Assembly: GCA_964344215.1 (NCBI GenBank)
Contig: CAYFMP010000043.1
Span: 1-31,875, forward strand
Length of the DNA: 31,875 nucleotides
Direction of reading: 5' to 3'
Source: CAYFMP01 sp964344215
GTDB lineage: Bacteria > Pseudomonadota > Alphaproteobacteria > Rhodospirillales > Casp-alpha2
Shown here: in pieces, positions 1-9,468 of the stretch
Position numbering within the stretch: position 1 is the first letter of the stretch
Layout of the letters: every line of letters begins with the position of its first letter
Translations under genes and position numbers: made by a program
Notes under the pieces: generated by a model
The model's input: only the letters and a program-made list of their open reading frames with translations
What the model was told of the DNA's origin: nothing
Database searches by the model: none

Positions 1-50
1 CAGGAGACCGGAGAGCGCGTCTCAGCGATTCCATATCAACGTGAACCGCT

Positions 51-1253
51 CTAACTCAACGCCGCGCAGGCCCGCTGGATGCGTTGGCAGGCGTCTTCCA
101 AGAGTTCCGTCGCGGTCGCGTAACTGATCCGGAAATGCGGGCTCAAGCCGAACGCCTCGCCCTGCACCGTCGCCACCCCTTCCGATTCGAGCAAGTAGGT
201 GACGACGTCCTCGTCGGATTCCAGGGTGTTGCCGTCCGGCGTCTTCTTGCCGATCAGCCCGGCGCAGCTCGGATAGACGTAGAACGCCCCTTCCGGCGTC
301 GGGCACTCAAGGCCGCCCGCCTGGTTGAGCATGCTGACGACGAGGTCGCGGCGCTCCTTGAAGACGGCGTTGTTGTCTTGGATGAAGTCCTGCGGGCCGT
401 TCAGCGCGGCGACGGAAGCCATCTGGCTGACGGCGGCGGTGTGCGAGATGCTCTGCGATTGCACCTTGGTCATCGCCTTGACCAGCTCGACGGGCGCGCC
501 GGCATAGCCGACCCGCCAGCCGGTCATGCAATAGGCCTTGGAGACGCCGTTCATGGTGACGGTGCGGTCCATCAGGCCGGGCTCGACCTGGGCGATGGTG
601 GCGAACTCGAAATCGTCGTAGATCAGGTGTTCGTAGATGTCGTCGGTGAACACCCAGACCTGTTCGTGGCGCATCAGCACCTCGGCCAGCGCCTTGAGGT
701 CGTCGCGCGTGTAGCCGGCGCCCGACGGGTTCGACGGCGAATTCAGGATCAGCCACTTGGTTTTCGGCGTGATCGCCGCTTCGAGCTGCTCGGCGGTCAT
801 CCGAAAGCCGGTCTCGGCCGGGCAGTCGACCAGCACCGGCTTGCCGCCGAAAAAGAGCGCGATGTCCGGATAGGAGACCCAATAAGGCGCCGGGATGATG
901 ACCTCGTCGCCGTCGTTCAGGGTCGCCATCATGGCGTTGAAGATGACTGGCTTGCCGCCGCAGCTGACGTGAATCTGGTCCAAGCCGTAGTCGAGGCCGT
1001 TCTCTCGGCTGAACTTGGCCTGGATCGCTTCCTGCAGTTGCGGCAGCCCGTTGACGGCGGTGTAGCGGGTGTAGCCGTCGTCCAAGGCCTGCTTGGCGGC
1101 CTCGATGATGTGGGCCGGCGTGTCGAAGTCGGGCTCGCCGGCGCCGAGGCCGATGACGTCCTTACCGGCGGACTTGAGGTCGCGGGCCTTCTGGGTGACG
1201 GCGATGGTGGGGCTGGGTTTGATGGCGCTCAGGCGGTCTGCGATAAACGACAT
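51..1253 (-). CDS. aatA: Aspartate aminotransferase-type PLP enzyme (class I/II aminotransferase)
   Basis: A 400-residue fold-type I PLP aminotransferase, most like the alphaproteobacterial aspartate transaminases (class Ib), which interconvert aspartate plus 2-oxoglutarate and oxaloacetate plus glutamate in the cytoplasm. Seen: GLGAGEPDFDTP near residues 35-46, the NSPSNPSG block near 171-178, the TDDIYEHL block near 203-210 (Asp and Tyr contacting PLP), and SKAYCMTGWRVGY with the Schiff-base lysine at about K239. A C-terminal FRISYA carries the expected substrate-carboxylate arginine. Length is normal. The start is the ATG at 1253, giving the usual MSFIADRLSAIKPSPT N-terminus. About 120 bp separate it from the next minus-strand gene upstream, so co-transcription is possible but not shown. 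Some relatives also accept prephenate or aromatic amino acids; substrate range cannot be read from the sequence. Confidence 0.93.
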   Translation of the reverse strand: MSFIADRLSAIKPSPTIAVTQKARDLKSAGKDVIGLGAGEPDFDTPAHIIEAAKQALDDGYTRYTAVNGLPQLQEAIQAKFSRENGLDYGLDQIHVSCGGKPVIFNAMMATLNDGDEVIIPAPYWVSYPDIALFFGGKPVLVDCPAETGFRMTAEQLEAAITPKTKWLILNSPSNPSGAGYTRDDLKALAEVLMRHEQVWVFTDDIYEHLIYDDFEFATIAQVEPGLMDRTVTMNGVSKAYCMTGWRVGYAGAPVELVKAMTKVQSQSISHTAAVSQMASVAALNGPQDFIQDNNAVFKERRDLVVSMLNQAGGLECPTPEGAFYVYPSCAGLIGKKTPDGNTLESDEDVVTYLLESEGVATVQGEAFGLSPHFRISYATATELLEDACQRIQRACAALS

Positions 1254-1372
1254 GGGATCGGGTCCATTCGCTCAAGGGTGGTCTCGGATGGTGCAAGCGA
1301 TTTCGGAGACTACGCCCGGCGGTGGGCCCGCGCAACACCGAAACCGGGGTGGCGGCGGCGCTTCGGTCGCCC

Positions 1373-2587
1373 TCAACGCTCGACCAGGGCGCCCTCCAGG
1401 AACCCCATCACCGGCCCGTCGACACGGCCGGCGAACCAGGCGGCGCCCTGTTTGGAGAAATGCCCCCAGGAGTGCCAGAAGGCGGGCTGACCGGCCTTGG
1501 CCGCCTCGACCGCCGGCAGCTCGGCGGTATCGACGAAACCGAACCGGCCGGAGCCTTCGGCCAGCCGGGCGAGCCGTTTACGGGCCAGCCGGAACAGCCG
1601 CTTCTCGTCGGTGTCGGGGTCGTCGCCGATCAATTCCGGCCAGCCCGGCACCCATACCACCAGCAACGGCAGCCGGTGGCGCTCGGCCAGGTCGGCGATG
1701 CGTTCCATGTGGGCGATGGTGATGTCGACGAAGGCGGCGATCCGCGCCTCGGTGCGGTTGGCCGGCGCCAGCGACACCGTGTAGGCGGGCGGCGCGCCCG
1801 TTTCGGCCGGCGCGGCGGAAGCATCGGCCGCGGCGGCGGCAGGCGGATTGGCGGCCGGCGCCGTCCGGTCGTCGTCGACGGCGGCCCTGAGGTCCCGCGT
1901 CTTCCACCTCAAGGCGCGCTTGACGAGGTCCTTGGCGGCGACGAACAGGTGCGAGTTGCGATTGAGCCAGGCATACGGCGTGTAGCGGAGCAGGAACCGC
2001 TTCCACGGCCGGTACGGCTTGACGTCGGTCAGCTTGACGGCGCCGCCGGCCTCGAAGGTATACGCCGTCACCTGGTAGTCGGGGTCGGTGGTGGCGTTGT
2101 CCATAAGGTCGTTGTTGGTCAGGAAATAGACGACGGCGGCCGGCTTCATGGTCGGAATGTGGCGCTCCATTAGCTTCTTGACGTGGCCGGACGAGAAGCC
2201 GGGGACGGCGGCGTTCAAGAGTTGCAGGGACGGACGGCGGACCGCGGCCGATTTCTGTAGGGCCGCGAAGTAGGTGTCTTCGTACTCGAGCCCCCAGCCG
2301 AAGGTGAACGAATCGCCGTAGACCAGGACCCGGCGACGCCCAGGCGACAGGTCGACCTCGTCGGGCATCCGAAAGCCGGCCCCGTTGGTCCGCACCCAGT
2401 AGCGCTGGTGTTCGGTGTTGAGCCAGGCGGCGTCGGCCACCGGGTAGGTGCCGAGGTCGGGGTCCGGAGCCACGTAGCCCTGGACCAGGCGCTGCGGCGC
2501 CAGCCGGCGGACGCCGGCTTCCATGGCGGCGAGGCCGACGGCGACGGTAAAGGCGAGCACCAGCCAGGCGGACAGGGTTGGCTTCAC
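1373..2587 (-). CDS. Membrane-anchored SGNH/GDSL-family hydrolase-like protein
   Basis: A 404-residue protein starting at a GTG (2587). Residues about 5-22 form one hydrophobic N-terminal segment (signal anchor), so the rest is probably periplasmic. SGNH blocks are visible: GDSFTFGWGLE (block I, nucleophile Ser, near residue 93), NAAVPGFSSGH (block II Gly), FLTNNDL (block III Asn) and HSWGHFSKQG near the C-terminus (block V His). The usual DxxH of block V reads S-W-G-H, so the canonical Asp of the triad appears absent. An Ala/Pro-rich linker of about 40 residues (roughly 228-268) splits the domain, which suggests an inserted flexible loop. Family members are esterases or acyl-transferring enzymes acting on polysaccharide or lipid; substrate here is unknown. 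It is divergent from uvrB with about 115 bp between starts. Confidence 0.72.
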   Translation of the reverse strand: MKPTLSAWLVLAFTVAVGLAAMEAGVRRLAPQRLVQGYVAPDPDLGTYPVADAAWLNTEHQRYWVRTNGAGFRMPDEVDLSPGRRRVLVYGDSFTFGWGLEYEDTYFAALQKSAAVRRPSLQLLNAAVPGFSSGHVKKLMERHIPTMKPAAVVYFLTNNDLMDNATTDPDYQVTAYTFEAGGAVKLTDVKPYRPWKRFLLRYTPYAWLNRNSHLFVAAKDLVKRALRWKTRDLRAAVDDDRTAPAANPPAAAAADASAAPAETGAPPAYTVSLAPANRTEARIAAFVDITIAHMERIADLAERHRLPLLVVWVPGWPELIGDDPDTDEKRLFRLARKRLARLAEGSGRFGFVDTAELPAVEAAKAGQPAFWHSWGHFSKQGAAWFAGRVDGPVMGFLEGALVER

Positions 2588-2691
2588 AAGGACGCGTTCC
2601 GTCGGTTCAAGAGCGGCCCGACTCTACGAGACCGCCGCGGGGGCGGCAACCCCGCTCCGAACGGACTGGCCCCGTTCGACGTCGCGGCCTA

Positions 2692-2697
2692 TATAAT
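2692..2697 (+). promoter_or_regulatory. Perfect TATAAT -10 box immediately at the uvrB start
   Basis: TATAAT at 2692-2697 would place transcription start near 2704, one base before the ATG at 2705. There is no purine-rich Shine-Dalgarno sequence before either candidate ATG (2696 or 2705). This fits a leaderless uvrB mRNA. No convincing -35 element is seen at 16-18 bp spacing (2669-2674 reads GCCCCG), so the call rests on the -10 alone. Confidence 0.4.
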
Positions 2698-2704
2698 GGC
2701 CGGC

Positions 2705-4813
<2,109 letters not shown>

Positions 4814-4859
4814 ACACGCTCACTCAACCCGTAGATTTTGATCTTGACCCGGGAACGAA

Positions 4860-5978
4860 ATGACACTGGTTGCTAAACTCCAACCCGGATTTCCGTTTCT
4901 AATTGGCGATCTGTTGATTTCTACCGAAGCCGATACTAGTCGGCAGGTAGTCTTGCCCACCGTCGGAAAGTTCAACCAGAAGCAAGCATCAGAACCTTCA
5001 CCAATCATCATAGGAATGCGGCAGAAACTTTGCATTCTGTCGGACAACCTCGTTGTGGGTTGGGCAGGCCGTAGCATAGCGGCCCGCGCGGTGATGAATG
5101 ACCTAAAGGCCCATTTCAATGATTCACCTACGACAACCGAAACCGTCATCGAGTTCTTGAAGCAACTGGATTACCCAGAGATTGCAGACGTTAGTCTGGT
5201 CGGAATGACACTTTCAGGAAACCTTATCGGCTCCTTTGGAATGAATGCTTTTAGACAAGACATGTCATTTTGGGGAACTGTAAGAACTGCGGGAAGTGGA
5301 TCGGACACATTTTTGACCACCCTAAAGGCGTTTGAAAAGGAAAGCTTCAAGATTTCTGGTTCTCCCGGCGATGCTTGGGAGGCTTTCGGAGTAGTGATCG
5401 CTACTACCGGCTCACTTATCGGTGAGGAAATTAATTCTCACGAAAGCCTATCCAAATTTTTTGGAGGGGGGTTCGAATTTGTGAGTGTATCTGAAAACAG
5501 ATTTCAGATAATTAGCGATATTACTTACCTCTTCTGGATCGTGCATTCGGTAGAAGAGGATGGTTTGGAGTTGAGCATATACCCGCTGGCAATAAAATTT
5601 GCGTACGCGGGCGACTTACTGATCATTCGTCGGACAGAGTTTCTCAGTTTGGATATCGAGTCGGAACCAATAGACAGTGAAGTCGCGAACAACTTAGGCG
5701 GCACCAGCTATTTCGGTGTCACGCCAATTGACCGCCACGTAGAAAACTCTGAATTTAGAGAACTTGAGATGCCAGATTTGGAATCTCCCATTTACTGCAA
5801 TTACATCTTCTTTCCGCCAACCGAGGACGGAAGAGAAGCTTTCGTAGTGGTCGAAAAGCGAGGAGACAGCCCAAGGATCAAATTTCCGAAGGAAGACGGC
5901 AAAATCTTTTTCGCCGTTCACGACAGCTTTCTCGAATATCTACACAATTCAATTCAAGAGCGGTTTTTTGGGAAGTAG
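4860..5978 (+). CDS. Orphan protein with HslV/proteasome-beta-like (Ntn hydrolase) N-terminus
   Basis: A 372-residue protein of no certain family. By eye its first 80 residues follow the layout of HslV and proteasome beta subunits: Met then Thr2 (candidate N-terminal nucleophile), LVAKLQPGFPFLIGD with Gly16-Asp17 at the position of catalytic Asp17, RQK at 54-56 (candidate for Lys33), and NLVVGWAG at 63-70 matching the VxAGFAG strand of HslV, followed by a helix like the HslV one. The remaining 290 residues have no recognised motif. No signal peptide or membrane segment, so cytoplasmic. Codons are AT-rich (one 60-nt line sampled at 5281 has 28 G+C), unlike the neighbours, pointing to transfer. 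It starts 47 bases after uvrB with GGGA five bases before the ATG. It has no ATPase partner such as HslU nearby. Its function is unknown; the Ntn-hydrolase assignment is inference. Confidence 0.6.
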   Translation: MTLVAKLQPGFPFLIGDLLISTEADTSRQVVLPTVGKFNQKQASEPSPIIIGMRQKLCILSDNLVVGWAGRSIAARAVMNDLKAHFNDSPTTTETVIEFLKQLDYPEIADVSLVGMTLSGNLIGSFGMNAFRQDMSFWGTVRTAGSGSDTFLTTLKAFEKESFKISGSPGDAWEAFGVVIATTGSLIGEEINSHESLSKFFGGGFEFVSVSENRFQIISDITYLFWIVHSVEEDGLELSIYPLAIKFAYAGDLLIIRRTEFLSLDIESEPIDSEVANNLGGTSYFGVTPIDRHVENSEFRELEMPDLESPIYCNYIFFPPTEDGREAFVVVEKRGDSPRIKFPKEDGKIFFAVHDSFLEYLHNSIQERFFGK

Positions 5979-5984
5979 GATTAC

Positions 5985-6032
5985 CCCCGTGCCGCCTTGA
6001 CGCACAAAAGGAAGGGCAAGAGGGGATGGTAG
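5985..6032 (+). repeat. Degenerate duplicate of the uvrB 3' end (insertion footprint)
   Basis: Read in frame, this stretch encodes P-R-A-A-L-T-H-K-R-K-G-K-R-G-W-stop, against P-K-A-A-W-R-H-K-K-K-G-K-K-G-R-R-stop at the end of uvrB (4763-4813). Over the 42 ungapped bases from the GCC-GCC pair, 29 match by my count. The two copies are direct repeats flanking the AT-rich gene at 4860-5978. The simplest reading is that a DNA segment entered at the 3' end of uvrB, supplying a replacement tail and leaving the original tail stranded here. No integrase is present in between. Confidence 0.65.
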
Positions 6033-6083
6033 GCTTTCTCTTTGTGCCTTGATCCCAAAATGGGAACATGGTAAGTTTCTTCC

Positions 6084-6384
6084 ACGCGGGTTATCGCGGT
6101 CAAGGCGTTGCGCGAGTTCTGGCAACGTCTGGGCCGTGGAGATAGCGAACGGCCTTCGCGGGGCGTGGTTCCGCGAGGCCAAGCGGGCCGACTCGCAATC
6201 GCCGGCCGATATCAAGAGGGTCTACGCGAGAGTTAGCCTGCTGGTCGGCAACCGAGCAGTTTTCAATATCGCCGGCAACAAGTATCGGCTGGTCGTGAAG
6301 ATCAACTACCCCTACCAGATCGTCTACATTCGGTTCGTCGGTACGCATCACGAATACGATGGGATTGACGCCGAGTCGATCTAA
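6084..6384 (+). pseudogene. higB: HigB-type mRNA interferase toxin, start lost and frameshifted
   Basis: HigB is a RelE-fold ribosome-dependent mRNA endonuclease. The C-terminal three quarters are clear: AWFREAKRADSQSPADIKRVYA, FNIAGNKYRLVVKINYPYQIVYIRFVGTHHEYD (6163-6384). The matching N-terminus RVIAVKALREFWQR is present just upstream (6087-6128) but in a different frame, and the codon where family members begin (before RVIA) is ACG at 6084, with a TAA four codons earlier. Deleting one base near 6151-6155 would join the frames as SERLRGAWF. So the gene appears to have lost its ATG and gained one base. A continuous frame does run from an ATG at 6049, giving an aberrant N-terminus in place of the family one; it could still be made but is unlikely to be active. 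A sequencing error is the alternative. Confidence 0.68.
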
Positions 6385-6410
6385 ATCGGTCCAAGCCAAG
6401 GAGGGCGACA

Positions 6411-6791
6411 ATGGACATCAAACCGATCAAGACGGAAGCGGATCACGAGGCGGCGTTGGCGGAGATCGAGCGCTTGATGGACCTGGACCCGGATACGGAC
6501 ACGCCCGAGGGCGACCGCCTCGACGTGCTGGCGACCCTGCTCGAGGCCTACGAGGCCAAGCACTTCCCGATCGACCCGCCGGACCCGATCGCCGCCATCG
6601 AGTTCTGCATGGAACAGCGCGGCCTGACCCGCAAAGACCTCGAGCCGATGGTCGGTGGCCGCGGCCGCGTCTCGGAAGTGCTGTCGGGCAAACGCAAGCT
6701 GTCGCTGAGGATGATCCGCAACCTGCACGCCGTGCTCGGCATCCCAGCCGAAGTGTTGTTGCGCGAACCGGAGGACCGGCGGTCGGCCTAA
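6411..6791 (+). CDS. higA: HigA-type antitoxin, HTH XRE family
   Basis: A 126-residue antitoxin and autorepressor. The N-terminal half (MDIKPIKTEADHEAALAEIERL) is the typical HigA toxin-binding segment; the C-terminal half, about residues 62-120, is an XRE helix-turn-helix (CMEQRGLTRKDLEPMVGGRGRVSEVLSGKR then LSLRMIRNLHAVLGIP). It starts at the ATG at 6411 with a strong AAGGAGG six bases before it, 26 bases after the toxin stop, in the toxin-first order usual for hig modules. The frame is intact although the toxin gene looks damaged, so it may persist as an orphan regulator. It normally binds an operator before higB; a short palindrome-like CCCAAAATGGG at 6054-6064 could be that site, but this is a guess. 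Confidence 0.9.
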   Translation: MDIKPIKTEADHEAALAEIERLMDLDPDTDTPEGDRLDVLATLLEAYEAKHFPIDPPDPIAAIEFCMEQRGLTRKDLEPMVGGRGRVSEVLSGKRKLSLRMIRNLHAVLGIPAEVLLREPEDRRSA

Positions 6792-6816
6792 ACTCCGGAG
6801 AAAACGGGGAGCCTCC

Positions 6817-7209
6817 CTACCAGATCCGCTCGATACCGTAGCCGTCCAGGTGTTCGTCGCCGCTGATCAGCGGCAGGTTCTCGGCCGTCGCCTGGGCGGC
6901 CAGGAGACGGTCGAACGGGTCCTTGTGGCGGGGCCGATCGGGCAGGTCGTAAACCGCCAGCGTGTGCTCGATTCTCACCGGTAGGACGCCGAATCCATTG
7001 AGTGCGATCTGTTCGCGCAAGAAAGGCGGCAGCACCGCCGGCATGTCGAACCGGCCGATTTTGGCCTTGATGACGATCTCCCAGGTATTGACCGCGCTGA
7101 CGAGGATTTCCGCGTCCGGGTCGGCGATGGCGTATGCCGCTTCGGGCGACAACCGCTCGTGCTGGTCGATCCACCACAGAAAGGCGTGGGTGTCGAGCAG
7201 CGCCCTCAC
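6817..7209 (-). CDS. vapC: VapC-type PIN-domain ribonuclease toxin
   Basis: A 130-residue PIN-domain endoribonuclease. The acidic cluster that binds Mg2+ is complete: D6 (LLDTHAF), E44 (TWEI), D97/D100 (KDPFDRLLAAQA) and D118 (SGDEH). The LLDTHAFLWW start and the DPFDRLLAAQA block are typical of the subgroup paired with Phd antitoxins. It starts at a GTG at 7209 that overlaps the antitoxin stop by four bases (GTGA), indicating translational coupling. The 3' end is convergent with higA, 25 bases apart. The frame and active site are intact, so an active toxin is expected. Its RNA target cannot be predicted. Confidence 0.93.
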   Translation of the reverse strand: MRALLDTHAFLWWIDQHERLSPEAAYAIADPDAEILVSAVNTWEIVIKAKIGRFDMPAVLPPFLREQIALNGFGVLPVRIEHTLAVYDLPDRPRHKDPFDRLLAAQATAENLPLISGDEHLDGYGIERIW

Positions 7210-7442
7210 TCGTAAAACGCCTTCTCCATCTCCTCGGGCAGGGGCGCGTCGAAATCTTCGCTGATGGTGAACAGGCCCCGGGCGCTTCCCGGTTGGCGGC
7301 GCCGTTTCGGCGGTTCGACCGGGACCAGCCGGACCACCGGCTTGCCGGCCTTGGCGACGACCACATCCTCGCCCAGACGCGCCTTCTCGATCAGCTTCGA
7401 GAAATGAGTTTTCGCCTGATGAATGTTGTAGATGGCGGTCAT
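7206..7442 (-). CDS. phd: Phd/YefM-family antitoxin
   Basis: A 78-residue antitoxin that neutralises the downstream PIN toxin and represses the operon. MTAIYNIHQAKTHFSKLIEKA and GEDVVVAKAGKPVVRLVPV are the Phd DNA-binding and dimer fold; the acidic C-terminal tail (ISEDFDAPLPEEMEKAFYE) is the toxin-wrapping segment. The ATG at 7442 is chosen over the one at 7454 because GGAG lies six bases before 7442, whereas 7454 has its AGG directly adjacent. The promoter at 7467-7495 predicts a start near 7460, giving an 18-base leader with that GGAG in it. Confidence 0.92.
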   Translation of the reverse strand: MTAIYNIHQAKTHFSKLIEKARLGEDVVVAKAGKPVVRLVPVEPPKRRRQPGSARGLFTISEDFDAPLPEEMEKAFYE

Positions 7443-7466
7443 TTCGGGCTCCATCCTAGTGCCCGT

Positions 7467-7495
7467 ATTATAGACTAAGTCCTGGACTAAGTCTA
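7467..7495 (-). promoter_or_regulatory. phd-vapC promoter with two tandem operator repeats
   Basis: On the minus strand TATAAT lies at 7472-7467 and TAGACT (4 of 6 to TTGACA) at 7495-7490, with 17 bp between them. Between and overlapping these boxes are two copies of GACTTAGTC (plus strand GACTAAGTC at 7473-7481 and 7485-7493), twelve bp apart, each nearly palindromic. This is what an autorepressing Phd operator should look like: two dimer sites occluding the polymerase. Confidence 0.7.
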
Positions 7496-7538
7496 GAAAT
7501 TCGCCGATTCGATCGACCCTAACCAGGAAACTCCAACC

Positions 7539-8825
7539 TCACCCCTCCGCCTGTTCCCCCTCGTCGAGGTAGTCGGCCAGCAGTTCGGACAAGCCGATCA
7601 CCGGCAGCTCCATCTCGTATTCGTCGATCGCCTCTTCCAGCACGTTGCGGCAGTTGGCGCACGACGTGACCAGGGCGTCGATCCGGCCCAAGTCGTCGAT
7701 CTGCCTCTTCTTGCAGGCGAACGCCTTCAAGCGCATCTCCTCGGCGCGCGGGTTGGAGCTGACACCGCCGCCGCCGCCGCAACAGATGTTGCCGACGCCG
7801 GCGTTCTCCATCTCGACGAAGTTCGATGCGACTTGGCGGAGCAGCCGTCTCGGCTGCTCGACGACGCCGCCGCGGCGGACGATCTGGCACGGGTCGTGGT
7901 AGGTCAGGCGGCGTTTATCCTTGCCGCGGGTCGGCAGCCGGCCGTCGTCGACCAGGCGGTCGAGCAGCTCGAGGATGTGGACGACCTTGAAGTCGTAAGC
8001 CCGCCCGACCAGGTTCGGCCCCTCCCATTTCAAGGCCGAGTAGGCATGGCCGCATTCGGGGCTGATGACGTACTTGACACCCAACTCCTCGGCGGCGTCG
8101 ACGATGCGCCTGACCAGCGTGGCGGCGACCTCCTTCGAGCCCATCTGGATGCCGATGTTGGTCGCCTCGTAAGCCTTGGTCGAGATCGTCCAACTGACTC
8201 CGGCCTTCTTGAACAGCTTGGCCAAGGCCCCGATCACCTCGTAGAAGTTCAACACCTCCATCGCCGACAGGATGACCAGGTAGTCGACGCCGGGCTTGTC
8301 GAGCTCGATCGGGATGCCGACCTCGTCCGACTGCTCGGCGACGATCTTGGCCATGATCTCGGGCTTGATGCCCAACGGGCTGCCGAGTTCAACGGCCCGC
8401 TCGGCGGCGCCGGTCAACCCCTCCGGCACCAGCTCGGCAGCCACCATGCCCTCGCGCTCCTTGCGGATGAGGCCGGCGATATCGATGCCCATGGGGCAGG
8501 CCAGCGTGCAGCGCCCGCACATATTGCAGGTGTCGTAGATCAAGTCCGACCACGCCTCCAACTCATCATAGGTGACCTCCGGCGGGGCCAGCCCCAAGGC
8601 CCGCTTCAGGCCCGAGAACGGCGCCTTGTGGCGCAGGTAGGCCTTGCGCATGGGCTCGAGCTTGTGGATCGGCGTGTAGCGCGGGTCCTCCGTCACTTCG
8701 TAGAAGTGGCAGGCCTGGGCGCACTGTCCGCAATGCACGCAGGCCTCCAGGTAGCTGGCCAGTGCCGCGTCGATATTGGCGACGAAGCTGTCGATGGCCC
8801 TTTTGGCGTCGTCTGCTCTGCTCAT
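7539..8825 (-). CDS. DsrK/HdrD-like Fe-S oxidoreductase (two 4Fe-4S plus CCG domain)
   Basis: A 428-residue iron-sulfur protein of the heterodisulfide-reductase D / DsrK / GlpC superfamily. Two ferredoxin-type clusters are visible, CVHCGQCAQAC near residue 31 and CNMCGRCTLACP near 100. The C-terminal CCG domain is complete: HDPC, then ICCGGGGG, then SCANC, which in HdrD/DsrK binds a special 4Fe-4S cluster used in disulfide or thiol redox chemistry. The first CCG-like domain lacks its cysteines (reads DYLVILSAMEV). PECGHAYSALKWEGP is the conserved pre-CCG segment of this group. It starts at the ATG at 8825, overlapping the cytochrome b stop by four bases (ATGA), so it is translationally coupled. 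No signal peptide; probably sits on the cytoplasmic face, docking to the cytochrome b. The electron partner is not identifiable. Confidence 0.88.
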   Translation of the reverse strand: MSRADDAKRAIDSFVANIDAALASYLEACVHCGQCAQACHFYEVTEDPRYTPIHKLEPMRKAYLRHKAPFSGLKRALGLAPPEVTYDELEAWSDLIYDTCNMCGRCTLACPMGIDIAGLIRKEREGMVAAELVPEGLTGAAERAVELGSPLGIKPEIMAKIVAEQSDEVGIPIELDKPGVDYLVILSAMEVLNFYEVIGALAKLFKKAGVSWTISTKAYEATNIGIQMGSKEVAATLVRRIVDAAEELGVKYVISPECGHAYSALKWEGPNLVGRAYDFKVVHILELLDRLVDDGRLPTRGKDKRRLTYHDPCQIVRRGGVVEQPRRLLRQVASNFVEMENAGVGNICCGGGGGVSSNPRAEEMRLKAFACKKRQIDDLGRIDALVTSCANCRNVLEEAIDEYEMELPVIGLSELLADYLDEGEQAEG

Positions 8826-9466
8826 GGCGTAATCCCCCGGCGTCCGAAGTTGACGCCCGTATAGCCGCGGCTCAGGACGAAGGTGAAGGCGTGCATGAGG
8901 CGGCTGAACGGGAAGTAGATCAGCCACACCTCGACCGACAGCATGTGCAGGGCGCGCAGGCTGTCGTTGGCCTCGGCCAGCGCCAGGCAACCGGTCAACA
9001 TGGCGAGGAAGGTCAACCAGGCGCCCCAATGGTCGTCGCGGTCGGTAATCCGGCGCATGACCGGGTCGGTGATGCGCCTCAGCCACAACAGGATGAGGCC
9101 GGCGAACGCGGCCTCGGCGGCGACGATGAAGCCCCAGCGCGGCAACGGTTCCCATCCGAAGCCGGTGATACGCTCCTCGATGAAGACGACGTGCGGGGCG
9201 GCCAGGAACAGCAGCACGAACAGGCCCAAGTGAAAGAGATAGCCAGCGAAGACGTGGAACGCGGTCTTCCGGGCCATGCCGCCGTGCGGCACGAAATGCA
9301 GGAGAAACACGCGGACGGCGCCGAGCGCTGCCGAGGCCCGCGGCACGCTGATATCGGACTTACGCCCGAAGCCGATGACGACGACGATCCGCCATAGGGC
9401 GCCGGCCAAGAAGATAGCAGCAGACACGTACCACAGCAGACCTTCGACGAATTCAAGGAATGTCAT
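8822..9466 (-). CDS. NarI/DsrM-like membrane cytochrome b subunit
   Basis: A 214-residue integral membrane protein resembling the gamma subunit of respiratory nitrate reductase and DsrM, which exchange electrons with quinone through b hemes. About five hydrophobic segments: residues 5-27, a stretch around 70-92, 108-124, 140-160 and 174-195. Histidines in VFLLHFVPHGG, KTAFHVFAGYLFH and ALHML, and the last-helix IYFPFSRLMHAF, are at places typical for heme ligands in this family. The ATG at 9466 lies two bases after the stop of the preceding gene, and the stop overlaps the Fe-S protein start, so the three genes form one operon. There are no narGHJ genes here, so nitrate reduction is not implied. 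Confidence 0.8.
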   Translation of the reverse strand: MTFLEFVEGLLWYVSAAIFLAGALWRIVVVIGFGRKSDISVPRASAALGAVRVFLLHFVPHGGMARKTAFHVFAGYLFHLGLFVLLFLAAPHVVFIEERITGFGWEPLPRWGFIVAAEAAFAGLILLWLRRITDPVMRRITDRDDHWGAWLTFLAMLTGCLALAEANDSLRALHMLSVEVWLIYFPFSRLMHAFTFVLSRGYTGVNFGRRGITP

Positions 9467-9468
9467 GA

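Noticed and set aside
2596..2608. GTTC-N5-GTTC before uvrB as a LexA box
   Set aside because: The alphaproteobacterial SOS box is GTTC-N7-GTTC; the spacing is wrong, so SOS control cannot be claimed.
6002..6047. GCACAAA...TTTGTGC inverted repeat after the Ntn-hydrolase-like gene as a terminator
   Set aside because: Only seven base pairs around a 32-base gap with no T run; the left arm lies inside the degenerate uvrB tail.
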